Shown one piece after another: positions 41,078 through 49,704 of a stretch of DNA of 54,036 nt. Where the stretch lies: positions 1 to 54,036 of the forward strand of contig CAMWTS010000014.1 in NCBI GenBank assembly GCA_947177225.1, given 5' to 3'. Origin of the DNA: an uncultured Alistipes sp. (GTDB lineage: Bacteria; Bacteroidota; Bacteroidia; Bacteroidales; Rikenellaceae). Each line of letters begins with the position of its first letter. The first letter of the stretch is position 1. The position numbers and the translations under genes were made by a program. Below the pieces are notes generated by a model, which made no database searches, had not been told where the DNA came from, and saw only the letters and a list, made by a program, of their open reading frames with translations.

Positions 41078-42031
41078 ATGAAAATTTTAGGAACCGGGTG
41101 TGCTAATCCGTCGTGTGTGGTTACCAACCAGATGCTCGAAGGTTTCCTCGATACGAGCGATCAGTGGATTACCGAGCGTACCGGTATCAAGGAGCGTCGC
41201 GTGATGTCGTCGGAGCACTTGACAGACCTCGCCGTAGCCGCCGCCAACAAGGCCATGGCCGATGCCGGCGTGGGAGTGGAAGAGCTGGATTTCATAATAT
41301 GCTCGAATGTGGTCAACGAGTATGCTACGCCCGCATTGTCTTGTATAATTCAGGGAGCGATAGGTGCAACCTGCCCGTGCTTGGATATAAATGCCGCATG
41401 TGCAGGTTTTATTTTTGCACTCGACATGGCCGAAGATAAACTGCGTGCCGGCAAGGCCGACAAGATCCTTATCGTCTGCGCCGAAGAGCCTACGCGTATG
41501 GTCGACTGGAACGATCGCAACACTTGCGTGTTGTTCGGCGACGGTGCGGGTGCTGTGGTCGTAGGTCAGGGCGATGCCATGAAGGCCGTGAAGCTGACTA
41601 CGGCAAGCCGCACCGATGTCCTCTATCAGTTGCGCCGTTTGGAGTCTACGCCCTATTTGCAGGGTGAGCACGAATTCGCGCCGCTGGTTATGAAGGGTCG
41701 CGACGTATTCAAAACCGCCGTATCATCGTCGACGACAGACATAAAGGAGTTGCTTGCAAAGACGGGTATCGATGCTGCCGATGTCAAGTATTTCGTCCTG
41801 CATCAGGCCAACGAGCGTATTATCGACTCTATCCGCGGTCTGTTGGGCGAGCAGCCTGAGAAGTTCCCGCACAACGTGGAGCGCTACGGCAACACCTCGT
41901 CGGCCAGCGTGCCCATTCTGCTCGACGAATTGAGCCGTGAGGGCAAGTTGCAGAAGGGCGATATTCTGGTGATGAGCGCCTTCGGTGCAGGTTTCACCAC
42001 GGGTGCCTGCATCATCGAGTGGACAAAATAG
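41078..42031 (+). CDS. fabH: 3-oxoacyl-ACP synthase III (KAS III)
   Basis: A 317-residue thiolase-fold enzyme that condenses an acyl-CoA with malonyl-ACP to start fatty acid synthesis. The catalytic triad is visible: Cys108 in NAACAGFIF, His in LHQANERI and Asn in RYGNTSSAS. The end motif MSAFGAGFTTGACIIEW is typical. The N-terminal DTSDQWITERTGIKERR is the FabH signature. Members of this phylum make branched and odd chains, so branched acyl-CoA primers are possible. First gene of the fabH-fabF-fabZ-fabG run. Confidence 0.95.
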   Translation: MKILGTGCANPSCVVTNQMLEGFLDTSDQWITERTGIKERRVMSSEHLTDLAVAAANKAMADAGVGVEELDFIICSNVVNEYATPALSCIIQGAIGATCPCLDINAACAGFIFALDMAEDKLRAGKADKILIVCAEEPTRMVDWNDRNTCVLFGDGAGAVVVGQGDAMKAVKLTTASRTDVLYQLRRLESTPYLQGEHEFAPLVMKGRDVFKTAVSSSTTDIKELLAKTGIDAADVKYFVLHQANERIIDSIRGLLGEQPEKFPHNVERYGNTSSASVPILLDELSREGKLQKGDILVMSAFGAGFTTGACIIEWTK

Positions 42032-42061
42032 TAAAACCTTAAAACGAATAAACATATAATT

Positions 42062-43312
42062 ATGGAACACAGAGTAGTAATTACGGGTATAGGTGCTGTC
42101 ACGCCGGTAGGTAACAATATCGCCGACATGTGGCGCAATATGGTCGAGGGAAATTGCGGTATCGACTATATCAAGGGTTACGACGAATATAATCTTCCGG
42201 TAAAGGTCGCCGGACAGGTAAAGGATTTCGATGCTTCGCAGTACAACCTCAATGCAGGTCTGGTGCGTCGCAGCGACCTCTATTGCCAGTATGCCATGGC
42301 CGCAGCTTCGCAGGCTATGGAGGACAGCGGTTTGAAGAGCGGCGAGAACATTGCGCCGGAGCGTCTGGGCGTATATATCGGCTCGGGCATCGGCGGCATG
42401 CACACGTTTGTCAATCAGACCAAGGTGATGTTGGAGGAGGGCGTAGGCCGTATATCTCCGTTCTTCGTGCCGATGATGATTTCGAATATCGCCGCAGGCA
42501 ATGTGGCCATCAGCTTCAATGCCCAGGGCGTATGCCTTCCCGTCGTAACGGCATGTGCTACTGGTACGCACTCGGCCGGTGAGGCTTATCGTGCCATCAA
42601 GCACGGATATGCCGACGCCATCATCACCGGCGGCGCCGAGGCAGCCGTACACCCGCTGGCCATAGGCGGTTTCGCCAACAGCAAGGCTCTGTCGCGTTCG
42701 GAGGATCCGTTGCAGGCATCGCTGCCCTTCAATATCAACCGTCACGGCTTCGTAATAGCCGAGGGTGCCGGTGCTCTTATATTCGAGTCGTTGGAGAGCG
42801 CACAGAAGCGCGGCGCGAAGATCTACGCCGAGGTTGTCGGCTACGGCAACAGCTGCGACGCTCACCACTTCACCGCTCCTCACCCTGAGGGTATCCCCGC
42901 ATCGCGTGCCATCAAGCAGGCTCTCGACGAGGCTGGATTCGATGCCGACAAGGATCTGCTCTATATCAACGCTCACGGTACGGGTACGCCGCTCAACGAC
43001 TCGTCGGAGACCAAGGCTATCAAGATCGCCATGGGCGAGGAGGCCGCACGCAAGGCCATCATCACCTCGACCAAGTCGATTACGGGTCACATGCTGGGCG
43101 CAACGGGTGCCGTGGAGCTTATCGCATCGACTCTGTCGCTGGCCAACGGTGTCGTTACGCCGACCATAGGTCTCACCGATCCCGATCCCGAGTGCGATTT
43201 GGATTACACTCCGATCAAGGCTCGCAAGGCCGATGTCAACGTAGCCATCTCGAACTCTCTGGGCTTCGGCGGTCACAATGCTTGCGTGGCACTGAGAAAA
43301 TTTGCGGAATAG
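42062..43312 (+). CDS. fabF: 3-oxoacyl-ACP synthase II (KAS II)
   Basis: A 416-residue elongating condensing enzyme. The Cys-His-His triad appears as VTACATGTHSAGEAY (Cys165), NAHGTGTPLND and STKSITGHMLGATGA. The C-terminal SNSLGFGGHNACVAL is the KAS end motif. It elongates acyl-ACP with malonyl-ACP. It starts 30 bases after fabH. There is no acpP between fabH and fabF or elsewhere in the window, whereas many genomes place acpP beside fabF. Confidence 0.96.
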   Translation: MEHRVVITGIGAVTPVGNNIADMWRNMVEGNCGIDYIKGYDEYNLPVKVAGQVKDFDASQYNLNAGLVRRSDLYCQYAMAAASQAMEDSGLKSGENIAPERLGVYIGSGIGGMHTFVNQTKVMLEEGVGRISPFFVPMMISNIAAGNVAISFNAQGVCLPVVTACATGTHSAGEAYRAIKHGYADAIITGGAEAAVHPLAIGGFANSKALSRSEDPLQASLPFNINRHGFVIAEGAGALIFESLESAQKRGAKIYAEVVGYGNSCDAHHFTAPHPEGIPASRAIKQALDEAGFDADKDLLYINAHGTGTPLNDSSETKAIKIAMGEEAARKAIITSTKSITGHMLGATGAVELIASTLSLANGVVTPTIGLTDPDPECDLDYTPIKARKADVNVAISNSLGFGGHNACVALRKFAE

Positions 43313-43338
43313 TTTGACGATTCAAATCAACCTTTACC

Positions 43339-43767
43339 ATGAATAGAGACGAGATCAAAACATTTCTGCCGCACCGCGAGCCCATGTTGCTCGTAGACGA
43401 CATTACGCTCGACGGCGAGTGGGCCGATGCCCACTATCACGTCACGGGCGAGGAGTTTTTCCTCAAAGGACACTTCCCCGGCAATCCGGTGGTGCCAGGA
43501 GTCATTACCTGCGAGATAATCGCGCAGTCGTGCGCACTGCTGCTGGGCGATTTGTTGAAGGGACGCACTCCGTTCTATGCCGGTATCGACAACGTGAAGT
43601 TCAAGTCGGCCGTCCACCCCGGCGATACACTGCACGTCCGTGCACGTGTCACGCAACAGCGCGGTCTGCTGATCTTCACCGAGGCCAAGGCTTTCGTCGA
43701 GGATCGTCTGGCCTGCTCGGGCAACTTCTCGTTCATGCTTGTAGACAACGATAAAATTAAAAAATAG
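43339..43767 (+). CDS. fabZ: 3-hydroxyacyl-ACP dehydratase
   Basis: A 142-residue single hot-dog domain. Motifs: FLPHREPMLLVDDI, then FLKGHFPGNPVVPGVITCE, with the catalytic His in GHFPG and the helix acidic residue at GVITCEIIAQ. It removes water from 3-hydroxyacyl-ACP to give trans-2-enoyl-ACP. Length is typical for stand-alone FabZ (no fusion to LpxC, which some Bacteroidota carry). 26 bases after fabF and 6 before fabG. Confidence 0.92.
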   Translation: MNRDEIKTFLPHREPMLLVDDITLDGEWADAHYHVTGEEFFLKGHFPGNPVVPGVITCEIIAQSCALLLGDLLKGRTPFYAGIDNVKFKSAVHPGDTLHVRARVTQQRGLLIFTEAKAFVEDRLACSGNFSFMLVDNDKIKK

Positions 43768-43773
43768 AGACTT

Positions 43774-44520
43774 ATGAAACTTCTTGAAGGCAAGGTCGCA
43801 CTCGTCACGGGTGCAGGCCGCGGTATCGGCAAGGCAATCGCACTGCGTTTTGCGGCCGAGGGTGCAAATGTGGCATTTACCGATTTGGAGATCAACGAGG
43901 CTGTGGAGGCTACCGTTAAGGAGATCGAGGCTATGGGCGTCAAGGCCAAGGCTTACGCCTCTAACGCCGCTCTGTTCGATCAGACACACGAGGTGGTAAA
44001 GCAGATTGTCGAGGATTTCGGTCGCATCGATGTGCTTGTCAACAACGCCGGTATCACCAAGGACGGTCTTATGATGCGTATGACCGAGGCTCAGTGGGAC
44101 GCTGTGTTGACTGTCAACCTCAAATCGGCGTTCAACTTCATTCACGCCGTTGTGCCGGTAATGGCCAAGCAGCGCGGCGGTTCGATCATCAACATGTCGT
44201 CGGTTGTGGGTGTGAGCGGTAATGCCGGTCAGTGCAACTATTCGGCATCTAAGGCCGGTATGATCGGTCTGGCCAAGTCTATCGCCAAGGAGATGGGTCC
44301 GCGCGGCATACGTGCCAACTGCATCGCTCCGGGCTTCATCATCACCGACATGACCAATCAGCTCTCGCAGGAGATCAAGGATCAGTGGGCTGCGCAGATT
44401 CCTCTGCGTCGCGGCGGTACCCCCGAAGACGTTGCCAACGTGGCACTGTTCCTCGCCAGCGATCTTTCGTCGTATGTCAGCGGACAGGTCGTTCACTGCT
44501 GCGGCGCGATGAACTGCTAA
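43774..44520 (+). CDS. fabG: 3-oxoacyl-ACP reductase
   Basis: A 248-residue short-chain dehydrogenase. Cofactor loop ALVTGAGRGIGKAIA (TGxxxGIG), NNAGITKDGLMMRM, catalytic Ser in INMSSVVGVSGNAGQ, YxxxK in NYSASKAGMIGLAKS, and the end GQVVHCCGAMNC, where VDGGM is more common. It reduces 3-oxoacyl-ACP with NADPH. Last gene of the operon; terminator at 44562. Confidence 0.95.
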   Translation: MKLLEGKVALVTGAGRGIGKAIALRFAAEGANVAFTDLEINEAVEATVKEIEAMGVKAKAYASNAALFDQTHEVVKQIVEDFGRIDVLVNNAGITKDGLMMRMTEAQWDAVLTVNLKSAFNFIHAVVPVMAKQRGGSIINMSSVVGVSGNAGQCNYSASKAGMIGLAKSIAKEMGPRGIRANCIAPGFIITDMTNQLSQEIKDQWAAQIPLRRGGTPEDVANVALFLASDLSSYVSGQVVHCCGAMNC

Positions 44521-44561
44521 TCGTTGCGTCGAACGCGGCAGCGTTCTGCCGCATGCAAAAT

Positions 44562-44608
44562 GCTCCGACAGGTGTGTACTTACCGTACTATGCCTGTCGG
44601 GGCTTTTT
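44562..44608 (+). terminator. Terminator of the fab operon
   Basis: An 11-bp stem (GCTCCGACAGG at 44562-44572, CCTGTCGGGGC at 44593-44603) with a 20-base loop, then five T. Confidence 0.85.
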
Positions 44609-44805
44609 GCGTTGTATGCCTTTCGCCGGCATCTCGACGGAGCCTCTTTCCGCCGGCTGCGAATCGACTCTGCAAGCCGCCAGGCGCTGAGTGTCAGCTC
44701 TTATCGGGAAAGAGAAGGCCGAGCATAGTTAAAAATTAAATAATCTTCAAGATTGATTTTTAACATTATTTTTCTGAAATTTGCCATACAATACCTCACG
44801 GAGTG

Positions 44806-44836
44806 TTTGTCAATTGCAAAACATTTTCTATCTTTG
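44806..44836 (+). promoter_or_regulatory. Promoter of the FISUMP operon leader
   Basis: TTTG (44806-44809), 19 bases, TATCTTTG (44829-44836), a full consensus match. The transcript would begin near 44842, about 280 bases before the first start codon. Confidence 0.85.
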
Positions 44837-44841
44837 CCCGA

Positions 44842-45115
44842 CTGACGGAGAGATCCGCCGGACAGACATATTGATGAAAGTGTTAGCTTTTATCCTTGCT
44901 TCGAAATCTGGAAAATTTCAAATGCGTAAGGATAGCGATAACGCTCATTTCTTGTATTGGTATGCGATGTGCTTTGGTCACATCGCCGTACCGTATGAGT
45001 GTGGGGTATTGTTTATTTACGCATGGGTATTCCAGAACCTCGAAGCAGATAAACTACGACTCCACACTTTCTTTTGTAGGTTGCCCTCACAGGAGTCGCA
45101 GAGGGGAATTTAAAA
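44842..45115 (+). ncRNA. Long structured leader RNA, copy B of the 21746 element
   Basis: The shared core spans 44999-45067: GTGTGG (44999-45004) with CCACAC (45062-45067), GTTTAT (45011-45016) with ATAAAC (45049-45054), and GGGT (45025-45028) with ACCT (45037-45040). These are the equivalents of the copy A helices, with compensating changes. Further 5', TATCCTT/AAGGATA closes around GAAAT/ATTTC (about 44890-44935), and a perfect hairpin GCGATGTG/CACATCGC (about 44963-44986) is enclosed by GGTA/TACC. CCCTC and GAGGG can pair just after the core (about 45083-45106). It is between a strong promoter and the 38-residue ORF at 45125. No known RNA family was recognised. Confidence 0.7.
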
Positions 45116-45124
45116 CAGAGGTTT

Positions 45125-45241
45125 ATGGACAAACCGGAAAATCAATCAATTTACAAAGCTCCTTCGCTCGAAATCAGCACTGTCGCCATCGAGCGGGGAT
45201 TCGCCGAATCATTTATTCCCGAAGAGGGCGAGTGGGACTAA
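45125..45241 (+). CDS. 38-residue peptide preceding the FISUMP lipoprotein
   Basis: The peptide starts MDKPENQSIYKAPSLEISTV and ends AESFIPEEGEWD. The Y-x-x-P-x-L/I-E start and the acidic E-E-G-E-W-(D) end form a pattern I associate with very short conserved ORFs that precede fimbrillin-like lipoprotein genes in Bacteroidales. It has no signal peptide. It begins after the structured leader and ends 22 bases before the lipoprotein start. It could be a leader peptide, a small secreted or chaperone-bound peptide, or a translational coupling device. The length is below common annotation cut-offs. Confidence 0.7.
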   Translation: MDKPENQSIYKAPSLEISTVAIERGFAESFIPEEGEWD

Positions 45242-45263
45242 CTAATCAAACTTAAACAACAGC

Positions 45264-47171
45264 ATGATGAAAAGAACATTAAGAGACATTGCGGCCGTCG
45301 TGACCGGCTGCTTGTGGCTGTGTGCCTGCTCCGACGATGCTATCGACGATCGTAATTCGGCTGTCTCGCAGAGCGATCGCATCTCGTTTGCTGGCGCGAT
45401 AGAAGATGACGGCACACGTGCCGTAGTGTCGGAGGAGGAGAACCGTCTGACGGTACATTGGGCGGAAGATGACAAGATCTCGGTATTCCTTGCCGACAAC
45501 GACACGCACTATTCGGCTACGCTAGACAAGGCATCGGCCGGATCGACCTCGGGATCGTTCACCGTAGACCAGAACATCGGCATCACCGAGAACGACAACG
45601 CCTGCCACTATGCGGCTTATCCCTACAATGCGTCCAACAGTCTGACTGCCGACAGAAACATATCGGTTAAGATGCCTGCCGTACAGTCGTATAACGATGG
45701 CAGCTTCGGCGGTCTGACGGCATACATGACGGCATTCTGCCCTGCAAAACGTAATTTCAGTTTCTATTTCCAGCCCTTCATCGGTGCTATCTGCCTGCAA
45801 CTTAAAGGCAATGCCACCATCGGCTCGGTACGTCTTACGGCCAGGGGCGGCGAGTATGTCTGCGGTACGGCTACCGTTGCGATTCCCTATGACGAGGGTC
45901 CTGTGGCGGATATGTCGAACGGCGGCAACAGCGTGGTGTTCGACTGCGGCAGCATCGATCTTCGCCCCGATGCGGTCAGGGAGATCTGCATAGTGCTTCC
46001 GGCACAAAACTACACCGAGGGTATAACCGTGGATATCATCGACGAAAACGGAGAGACTTTGTTGACCCGAACCGCCTATACCAAAGAGGGATTCGATCTC
46101 AAACGCCGCGTCATCAAGATGATGCCCGAGCTGACGGTCAATTCAGCCACGATCGATCTCTCTGCGGAGGGTTCGGCCAACTGCTACGTAGTCGATGCTG
46201 CCGGCCGCTACAAGTTTGCGACAAAGCGTGTGGACGGCACTGCCGTCGCAGGCAGCTACGACGTGGTGGATTGGATATGGCGCACCGAGGGCGTGGAGCT
46301 GACCGACATAGAGTACAAGGAGGGATACATATATTTCACTGTCGGAAAGTTCGTTGCGGGCAACGCGAGCATCGGGGCTTTCGACAACTCGCAGCGAGCG
46401 ATGCTCGGCAGCTGGCATATATGGCTGACTGACAAACCGCAGGATATATCGGCCTACGGTACGGCTTACAGCTTCCTCGATCGTAATATAGGTGCGACGA
46501 GCACCGATGCCGGCGACAAAGACAGTTACGGTCTGCTATATCAGTGGGGACGCAAGGATCCTTGGAGAAACCATGCCCAGGGAAGTGTCAATAACAAGCC
46601 GGAGGTCAATCCGTTGTGGAGTACGGTCGTCGGCTCGTCGACATATTGGAGCGACTGGAATATCAATCCCAAATCGTGGTGCTCGTTCTCTACGATCAAC
46701 AACTATCCCATCTCCTTCATGAGCGGATATACCAACAGCATGCGCACCGACTCCAACTGGTTCAACTACACGTCGCAATCGGCATCGGTATATAACTACA
46801 TGTGGAGCAGCCGCAAGACCAACTACGACCCGTGTCCTGCCGGATATCGCGTGCCTGCCATGGCAGAATGGGATAGCGTCGACTTCTCGATCGGCGACAG
46901 CGGCAACATCGGAATTACGATCGTCAACGGTCGGAGTTATTCGGTCTTGCCGGCTCAGGGATATGTCATGTACGACGGAACAGTGAGAAAGATCGGAACC
47001 GAGATGACCGTATGGACAACCGAGGCCGAGCAATATTATCAGACTCAGTACGGCAACCGTTATCTGACGCTCAACGCCCACTGTCTCTCGTATGTGCTCG
47101 ACAGCTACAATATCACCGACGATGCTGTCAATCGCACTTTCGCCTGCCCGGTACGCTGCGTGAAACAGTAA
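45264..47171 (+). CDS. Fimbrillin-like / FISUMP domain surface lipoprotein
   Basis: A 635-residue protein. The N-terminal signal MMKRTLRDIAAVVTGCLWLCAC has an SPII Cys. The middle (about 35-330) resembles fimbrillin-family (Mfa-like) beta domains, with ISFAGAIEDDGTRAV, VHWAEDDKISVF and YAAYPYNAS. The C-terminal part (about 395-635) is a Fibrobacter succinogenes major paralogous (FISUMP) domain: FLDRNIGATS, YGLLYQWGRKDPW, DPCPAGYRVPAMAEWD and the Cys-containing end CPVRCVKQ. Such proteins are surface exposed; adhesion is suspected for relatives. It follows the 38-residue peptide and the structured leader. Terminator at 47203. Confidence 0.9.
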   Translation: MMKRTLRDIAAVVTGCLWLCACSDDAIDDRNSAVSQSDRISFAGAIEDDGTRAVVSEEENRLTVHWAEDDKISVFLADNDTHYSATLDKASAGSTSGSFTVDQNIGITENDNACHYAAYPYNASNSLTADRNISVKMPAVQSYNDGSFGGLTAYMTAFCPAKRNFSFYFQPFIGAICLQLKGNATIGSVRLTARGGEYVCGTATVAIPYDEGPVADMSNGGNSVVFDCGSIDLRPDAVREICIVLPAQNYTEGITVDIIDENGETLLTRTAYTKEGFDLKRRVIKMMPELTVNSATIDLSAEGSANCYVVDAAGRYKFATKRVDGTAVAGSYDVVDWIWRTEGVELTDIEYKEGYIYFTVGKFVAGNASIGAFDNSQRAMLGSWHIWLTDKPQDISAYGTAYSFLDRNIGATSTDAGDKDSYGLLYQWGRKDPWRNHAQGSVNNKPEVNPLWSTVVGSSTYWSDWNINPKSWCSFSTINNYPISFMSGYTNSMRTDSNWFNYTSQSASVYNYMWSSRKTNYDPCPAGYRVPAMAEWDSVDFSIGDSGNIGITIVNGRSYSVLPAQGYVMYDGTVRKIGTEMTVWTTEAEQYYQTQYGNRYLTLNAHCLSYVLDSYNITDDAVNRTFACPVRCVKQ

Positions 47172-47202
47172 CCGCACACGGCTTTACACAACTGACTGAT
47201 CG

Positions 47203-47232
47203 GGAATCCCTCGTGCGGGGGATTCCTTTTTT
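47203..47232 (+). terminator. Terminator of the FISUMP operon
   Basis: An 8-bp stem (GGAATCCC/GGGATTCC), 8-base loop, six T. Confidence 0.85.
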
Positions 47233-47264
47233 ATTCGAAGCCGTACGGCATAATCGGCCTTTCG

Positions 47265-47296
47265 TTTGTTTGTGCGCCCGACTTTTAGTATATTTG
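47265..47296 (+). promoter_or_regulatory. Promoter of the murTKQ operon
   Basis: TTTG (47265-47268), 20 bases, TATATTTG (47289-47296), a full consensus match; 41 bases before the ATG. Confidence 0.82.
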
Positions 47297-47337
47297 TCCG
47301 ATAAGATAGTGAATACTATAAACCCAAACAGACAATA

Positions 47338-48843
47338 ATGAGTCCTATAACAGTCATTATCACCGTAGTTGCATATATCGCCATACTGTTTGCCGTGGCA
47401 CTCGCGGCATCGCGCCGTGCCGACAACGCCGGATTCTTCACCGGCGGCCGCCGCACCCACTGGGCGGTGGCAGCTCTGGCGATGGTCGGAGCCGCCATAT
47501 CGGGCGTAACGTTCATATCCGTTCCTGGGTCGGTCGCGGCCGACGGCTTTTCATACATGCAGATGGTAGGCGGTTTCATCGTCGGATACCTCGTCATAGC
47601 CTTTGTGCTCATACCGCTCTTCTATCGCATGGGCGTGGTGTCGCTTTACGAGTATCTCGACCGCCGTTTCGGCATGGGTTCTCACCGCACCGGCGCGTGG
47701 TTCTTCTTCGCCTCGAAGATGCTCGGAGCATCGATCCGCGCATATGTCATATGCGCTGTGTTGCAGGTGCTGGTCTTCACTCCCTACGGCATACCTTTCT
47801 GGGTCAATGCCGTCATACTGATGACGCTCGTATGGCTGTACACGCGGCGCGGCGGCGTGCAGTCGGTCATATGGACAGATCTGTTGAAAACGGCGTGCCT
47901 GATCGGAAGCGTCGTGCTCTGCATAGTGTTCATGATGAAGGAGCTGGACATGGGCATCGGGCAGGCTGCCGGGCAGGTAGGCTCGCACGACTTTTCACGC
48001 ATATTCTTCTTCGACGATCCGTCGGACAGACGCTATTTCTGGAAACAGTTTTTTGCCGGCATATTCATGGTCGTTGCAATGACCGGACTGGATCAGGATA
48101 TGATGCAGCGCACGCTGTCGTGCCGCAACTATCGCGATTCGCAGAAAAACATGGTCATATCCATATTGTTGCAGACGGCGGTAATATTCCTCTTTCTGGT
48201 GCTGGGCACGCTCTTCTATATTTTCCTGGCGCAGCGCGGTATACACAACGGTGCGGAGTCGCTGTTCCCGATGGTCGGCGGCGACGCTGCGGCCGTCATC
48301 GACAAGAGCGACGGAGTCTTCTCCTATGTAGCCACTCAGTGCGGGCTGCCGCTGATGGTGGGCATACTGTTCGTGCTGGGTCTGATCTCGTCGACATATT
48401 CGGCAGCCGGATCGGCACTGACGGCACTGACCACCTCGTTTACAATCGACATTCTCGACGGCCGCAGGCAGAGCGATGAAGCCGCGCTCACACGCATGCG
48501 CAAACGCGTACATACGGCAATGGCCGCCATGATGTGTCTCTGCATACTGGCATTCGAACGCTGGGGCGACGCCAGTGTCATACAGCTTGTCTATACCGTG
48601 GCCAGCTACTCCTACGGTCCGATACTCGGCATGTTCGGCTTCGGCATACTGTGCCGCCGCGAGGTGCGCGACCGGTGGGTGCCTGCCGTGGCCGTAGCGG
48701 CACCGGTAATATGCTTCGTCTTGCAGAGCAATTCGCAGAGATGGTTCGACGGCTATCGCTTCGGCTATGAGATACTGATAATCAATGCCGCACTGACTGC
48801 CGCAGGCTTGTGGCTGTTGTCGCTTAAAAAATCGAAGATATGA
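47338..48843 (+). CDS. murT: Sodium:solute symporter, probable MurNAc transporter
   Basis: A 501-residue protein with about 13 membrane helices. Segments GFFTGGRRTHWAVAALAMVGAAISGVTFIS (two halves around TM2) and the sodium-site region GLISSTYSAAGSALTALTT are typical of the SSS family. It is followed by a BadF-type kinase (overlap ATGA) and murQ. This is the order of murT-murK-murQ of Tannerella forsythia, where MurT imports unphosphorylated N-acetylmuramic acid. Substrate assignment rests on this gene order. It lets the cell use MurNAc from its own or neighbouring bacteria's peptidoglycan without a PTS. Confidence 0.87.
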   Translation: MSPITVIITVVAYIAILFAVALAASRRADNAGFFTGGRRTHWAVAALAMVGAAISGVTFISVPGSVAADGFSYMQMVGGFIVGYLVIAFVLIPLFYRMGVVSLYEYLDRRFGMGSHRTGAWFFFASKMLGASIRAYVICAVLQVLVFTPYGIPFWVNAVILMTLVWLYTRRGGVQSVIWTDLLKTACLIGSVVLCIVFMMKELDMGIGQAAGQVGSHDFSRIFFFDDPSDRRYFWKQFFAGIFMVVAMTGLDQDMMQRTLSCRNYRDSQKNMVISILLQTAVIFLFLVLGTLFYIFLAQRGIHNGAESLFPMVGGDAAAVIDKSDGVFSYVATQCGLPLMVGILFVLGLISSTYSAAGSALTALTTSFTIDILDGRRQSDEAALTRMRKRVHTAMAAMMCLCILAFERWGDASVIQLVYTVASYSYGPILGMFGFGILCRREVRDRWVPAVAVAAPVICFVLQSNSQRWFDGYRFGYEILIINAALTAAGLWLLSLKKSKI

Positions 48844-49673
48844 TATTGATTGCCGACAGCGGATCGACCAAATGCCACTGGGCTTTATGCCGCCGCTCAG
48901 GCGAGACGGTGCGTCTTGTTTCGGGCGGACTCAACCCATTTGCGTGCAGCGACTCGAAGATCGCCCTGACGCTCGACGAGGATCTCATGCCTCACCTTGC
49001 CGCCGATGCCGTGGAGGCCGTATATTTCTACGGTGCAGGGTGCATATTCGATGGTGCCGAGCGAATCGAACGTGCACTTAGCACTCGCTTTCCCGATGCG
49101 CGTGTCGAGGTGGCCGGCGACATGCTCGGTGCGGCACGGGCACTGTGCGGCCATAGCGGCGGCATAGTCTGCATACTGGGTACGGGGTCGAACAGTTGCC
49201 TTTACGACGGAGAGCGCATCGTGGCCAACGTTCCGCCGCTTGGTTATGTGCTCGGCGACGAGGGCGGCGGCGCACACATAGGCCGTCTGGTCGTTGCCGA
49301 CATACTCAAAGGTCTGATGCCGGAGCATCTGCGTAAGGCTCTGTATGAGGAGTGCGCCACGTCGTATGCCGAGATCATCGAGAACGTATACCGTCGGCCG
49401 CAGGCCAACCGCTATCTGGCCGGTTTTGCCGAGTTCGCCGCGCGGCACCTCGACGAGCCGTCGATAGAGGCGTGCGTCGACAGCGCGTTCGATGCTTTCA
49501 TCGAGCGCAATGTCATGCAGTACGACCACCTGAGCTGTACCGTCGGCTTCGTCGGCTCGATAGCCCACTTCTTCCGCGACAGAGTGCTGAGTGCCGTCGA
49601 GCGTCACGGGCTTCGTGCGGGAGACATAATGCGCTCGCCGATAGATGCCCTGGCCGCTTATCATACCGCATAA
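48840..49673 (+). CDS. murK: BadF/BadG-type amino-sugar kinase, probable MurNAc kinase
   Basis: A 277-residue ASKHA-fold kinase. The phosphate 1 motif LIADSGSTKCHWAL, the GAGCIFDG segment, and phosphate 2 CILGTGSNSCLYDG with LGDEGGGAHIGRLV are those of the N-acetylglucosamine-kinase-like BadF/BadG family. Its position between a symporter and murQ implies it makes MurNAc 6-phosphate, the MurQ substrate. GlcNAc may also be accepted. It overlaps murT by four bases. Confidence 0.9.
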   Translation: MILIADSGSTKCHWALCRRSGETVRLVSGGLNPFACSDSKIALTLDEDLMPHLAADAVEAVYFYGAGCIFDGAERIERALSTRFPDARVEVAGDMLGAARALCGHSGGIVCILGTGSNSCLYDGERIVANVPPLGYVLGDEGGGAHIGRLVVADILKGLMPEHLRKALYEECATSYAEIIENVYRRPQANRYLAGFAEFAARHLDEPSIEACVDSAFDAFIERNVMQYDHLSCTVGFVGSIAHFFRDRVLSAVERHGLRAGDIMRSPIDALAAYHTA

Positions 49674-49704
49674 TGCAACTTTCAATCAATCTGCTGTTAG
49701 CAAC

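Noticed and set aside
41078..44520. Aryl-polyene, flexirubin or polyketide cluster
   Set aside because: FabH, FabF, FabZ and FabG all carry standard housekeeping motifs. There are no ammonia-lyase, acyltransferase, MMPL exporter or extra ketosynthase genes nearby.
44842..45115. 6S RNA, SRP RNA, RNase P RNA or tmRNA
   Set aside because: None of the hallmark sequences of SRP (GGAAGCAG context), RNase P (GAGGAAAGTCC) or tmRNA (tRNA-like ends) is present. The existence of a second copy before another gene argues for a leader motif. 6S could not be fully excluded by eye but would not be duplicated this way.
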